Virus record (IMG/VR): IMGVR_UViG_3300005265_000005
Location: 1-58,965 of that record
Direction: 5' to 3' (one strand)
Origin: a virus
DNA length: 58,965 nt
Shown here piece after piece: positions 56,969-58,965 of the stretch (positions within the stretch are counted from its first letter, which is position 1; each line of letters starts with the position of its first letter). A program made the position numbers and the translations under genes. The notes beneath the pieces were generated by a model. It had not been told where the DNA came from, did not search any database, and was given only the letters and a program-made list of their open reading frames with translations.

Positions 56969-57835
56969 ATGACACATTCATTTCATATTAGTTTAGCTAA
57001 AAAATATGGAATAACAAAAGCCATTTTATTAGAATATCTGTGTTTCTGGCAACAAAAAAATGAAGCAAATGAAAAACATTTTTATGATGGTAGATATTGG
57101 GTCTTTAATTCTATCAAGGCTTTCTGTGAACTTTTTCCTTATCTATCAGAAAAACAAATAAGATACGCACTTAATTCACTTGAAAAAGATAAGATAATAT
57201 ATGTAGGAAATTATAATAAAAGCAAATACGACAGAACGAAATGGTATTCAGTAGATAATTCCGTCTACCAAAAAGTATGTTTCCAATTACACAAAAAGGC
57301 AAATGCATTTGACAAAAGGGCAAATGGAATTGACAAAAAGGCAAATGGAAATAGACAAAATGGCAAACCTATACCTTCTTCAGACCCTTCTTTAGACACT
57401 TCTTCAAACTCTTCTTCTAAAAGATATATACCCCCAGATTTAATCAAATACTCAAAAGAATTTTTAGAAAAACAACAAGAAAACTATCCTAATCTAATAA
57501 AAATAATTACAAAAGATAAAATAATAACAGGAGCTAAAGAATTAGGCAAACTTATTAGAATAGATAAATACGATTTTGAAGAGATAAAAAAAGTGTTAGA
57601 TTGGGCTATAACTGACGATTTCTGGTCTATGAATATTTTATCATTAGCATCAGTAAGAAAAAAAAGTAAAAGAAACGGGCAGACAAAATTTGTAAATATT
57701 TATAGTTCATATCAGCAAAACAACAGAAAAAATAGTAATAATACTAACAACAGAGATGACAGATTTATTCCCGAGAGTTTGCAAAATGTTACAGACTTTA
57801 AGAGGGAAAATCTTGATATAACGGTAATTGAATGA
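56969..57835 (+). CDS. Replication initiator-like winged-helix protein (288 aa)
   Basis: The start is set at ATG 56969 after AGGTAGG. Residues 1-85 (HSFHISLAKKYGITKAILLEYLCFWQ..., FPYLSEKQIRYALNSLEKDKIIYVGNYN) are the winged-helix domain of phage replication-organiser/DnaD-type proteins. A linker with repeats of KANxxDKxANGxDK (~100-115) and a Ser-rich stretch lead to a C-terminal helical domain. Coupled by ATGA to the helicase loader, as in many phage replication modules. Relationship to RepL, a second initiator, is unclear. Confidence 0.75.
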   Translation: MTHSFHISLAKKYGITKAILLEYLCFWQQKNEANEKHFYDGRYWVFNSIKAFCELFPYLSEKQIRYALNSLEKDKIIYVGNYNKSKYDRTKWYSVDNSVYQKVCFQLHKKANAFDKRANGIDKKANGNRQNGKPIPSSDPSLDTSSNSSSKRYIPPDLIKYSKEFLEKQQENYPNLIKIITKDKIITGAKELGKLIRIDKYDFEEIKKVLDWAITDDFWSMNILSLASVRKKSKRNGQTKFVNIYSSYQQNNRKNSNNTNNRDDRFIPESLQNVTDFKRENLDITVIE

Positions 57836-58434
57836 TTGAAACAACAAAAAAATGTAAAGAGTGCAACAAGGCAATAACTGAAAAAGAATACAACAACTTC
57901 AGCGGTTATTGTTACCAATGTTATGAAAAAATAAGAATCAAAAAAGAAAAAGCAAGAGAATGGCTGGAAACCTTACCGCCTAAATTCCAAAAAATTCAAA
58001 ATAAAGAAGCGGAAAAATATTTAGGTGAAAGTTTATTCATATTTGGTCAGACAAATACAGGCAAAACCGTATTAGCAACCAGTATATTAAAATTGAATTG
58101 GCAAGAAGGGAATGCAGGGGAATATATAAAATTTACAGAACTCATAACACAATTACAATTTACCGATAATGAAAAAAGATTATCACTATTAGACAAAGTT
58201 TCAAAAATGAAAGGGTTGCTTGTGCTTGATGACTTTGGGGGAATAGGCAAGGTTACGGATTTTGTCAGACAAATCTCATACTACATTATCTCATACCGAG
58301 AAGAAAACGAATTACCGACCATTATAACATCTAATCTATCATTAGACGAATTGGGGCAACAAATAGACATCCGAATTAGTTCACGAATTAAAAGAAGTTG
58401 CAAAATTTTGGAGTTAAAGAAAAAAATGATATAA
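57832..58434 (+). CDS. DnaC-like helicase loader ATPase (200 aa)
   Basis: N-terminal zinc ribbon (C8, C11, C27, C30), then an AAA+ core: Walker A GQTNTGKT (72-79), Walker B LLVLDDFG (129-136), sensor I TIITSNLS (~163-170) and the RISSRI arginine-finger region (181-186). This is the DnaC/IstB family; next to an initiator it loads helicase. No DnaB-type helicase is encoded here, so the host's is presumably used. Confidence 0.87.
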   Translation: MIETTKKCKECNKAITEKEYNNFSGYCYQCYEKIRIKKEKAREWLETLPPKFQKIQNKEAEKYLGESLFIFGQTNTGKTVLATSILKLNWQEGNAGEYIKFTELITQLQFTDNEKRLSLLDKVSKMKGLLVLDDFGGIGKVTDFVRQISYYIISYREENELPTIITSNLSLDELGQQIDIRISSRIKRSCKILELKKKMI

Positions 58435-58445
58435 AAGGTGACAAA

Positions 58446-58868
58446 ATGTTCTGTAAAAAATATAAAAAGAAAATTGAAAAATTAGAAGCAGAAATAAAAT
58501 TTGACAATCATTTAATTAAAACCGAATATTCGTTTATTCATAAACTCAGAGACCAGATTGTAAATTTGAAAAAGTCCAATAAGAATAAAGACAAAACAAT
58601 TGCTAATTTAAGAAAATCTATTAAAAATCATATCAGAGAAAACAAAATCTGTATATTTCTAATTGTAGCAATAACTATTTGTATTATGGTAATATATTAC
58701 TATCTTAATCAAGAAATTGAAATTAACGAAGCGGAAATAACAAAGGCGACGAACTATTTAGGGATTAATTTTGCCGAAATTCACAGGGATGGTAGATGTT
58801 ATGCTTATTGGAATGGCAAAAGATTTGATGTTATAAAGAAATTTTACGAGATTAAAAAAGGAGTATAA
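58446..58868 (+). CDS. Coiled-coil membrane protein (140 aa)
   Basis: The start is set at ATG 58446 (MFCKKYKKKIEKLEAEIK) behind AGGTG; the longer frame to 58398 overlaps the loader. A long coiled coil, one membrane span (FLIVAITICIMVIYYYL) and a small C-terminal domain (GINFAEIHRDGRCYAYWNGKRF). Could anchor replication to the membrane; unproven. Confidence 0.66.
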   Translation: MFCKKYKKKIEKLEAEIKFDNHLIKTEYSFIHKLRDQIVNLKKSNKNKDKTIANLRKSIKNHIRENKICIFLIVAITICIMVIYYYLNQEIEINEAEITKATNYLGINFAEIHRDGRCYAYWNGKRFDVIKKFYEIKKGV

Positions 58869-58965
58869 AAATGGATTATAAAACCTGCAAAGAATGTCCG
58901 AATTATGGTGGCATAATAGAAAGAAAAGGAGAAATTCTTATAAAGTGCAAGGTTTTGGGCGAAGT
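58862..58965. repeat. Direct terminal repeat, right copy
   Basis: Exact repeat of 1-104; the offset is 58,861 bases. It contains the first 95 bases (from 58871) of the Cys-rich protein whose full copy lies at 10-237. Confidence 0.93.
58871..58965 (+). CDS. Partial duplicate of the Cys-rich 75-aa gene
   Basis: The first 31 codons of the gene at 10-237, truncated by the window end. This copy shows the true upstream context: AAAAAAGGAG followed by ATG, three bases after the stop of the coiled-coil gene. Confidence 0.85.
   Translation, partial: MDYKTCKECPNYGGIIERKGEILIKCKVLGE

Noticed and set aside
4800-58900. Alternative genetic code (TAG or TGA recoding)
   Set aside because: TGA and TAG end many genes at conserved positions or ATGA overlaps; only one in-frame TAG was found.

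Overview
The window looks like one complete, circularly assembled genome of a tailed bacteriophage. Its first 104 bases recur exactly as its last 104 (1-104 = 58862-58965), so the unique circle is about 58,861 bp and the gene at position 10 reads across the junction. DNA is AT-rich, the code is standard (TAA, TGA and TAG all end genes), Shine-Dalgarno GGAG/AGGA sites are strong, and promoters match TTGACA-16/17/18-TATAAT. Sec signal peptides and a putative outer-membrane beta-barrel point to a diderm host. The strong SD sites and sigma70-type promoters argue against Bacteroidota. The host itself cannot be named from the sequence. There is a P22-type portal, no recognisable sheath or tape measure, and a very large virion/ejection-type protein, which suggests a podovirus-like particle. 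No integrase or classical repressor was recognised. A RepL-family initiator with tandem 22-bp repeats upstream raises the possibility of a phage-plasmid lifestyle.

Layout. (1) 56.3-58.9 kb running over the junction to 1 kb, + strand: replication module (winged-helix initiator behind a pseudoknot leader, DnaC-like helicase loader, small proteins), an XF1762-family protein and a tRNA-Ala(UGC). (2) 1.0-4.7 kb, - strand: an operon of unfamiliar genes; two of them carry the same structured RNA leader. (3) 4.8-12.6 kb, +: candidate small terminase, repL with its repeat array and perfect promoter, a GIY-YIG/MUG113-type protein, many tiny genes (several broken) and the large terminase. (4) 12.5-39.1 kb, +: a promoter, hairpin leader and strong terminator with a possible antiterminator, then portal, scaffold, capsid, head-tail proteins, tail proteins, internal virion proteins and an approximately 2,870-residue polyvalent protein with two ADP-ribosyltransferase-like domains. 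(5) 39.1-45.5 kb, +: a run of signal-peptide proteins, including tail-fibre-like proteins with LamG and jelly-roll-like domains, then candidate lysis genes, a second tRNA-like gene (CAU) and a beta-barrel-like protein. (6) 45.6-56.2 kb, -: nucleic-acid metabolism (RNA ligase, RecB/Cas4-like nuclease, SSB-like protein, NinB-like protein, HNH, RusA, metallophosphoesterase) with small genes and several structured intergenic elements.

The most unusual features are a solitary CRISPR-repeat-like unit (46288-46325) next to a methyltransferase remnant; a two-copy leader RNA whose terminal hairpin covaries (1548-1606, 3064-3119); six signal-peptide proteins mixed with fibre-like domains; the ART-bearing giant protein; and several candidate RNA switches (portal leader, initiator pseudoknot, three-arm repeats). 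Four genes carry a homopolymer frameshift, an amber stop or an internal deletion.
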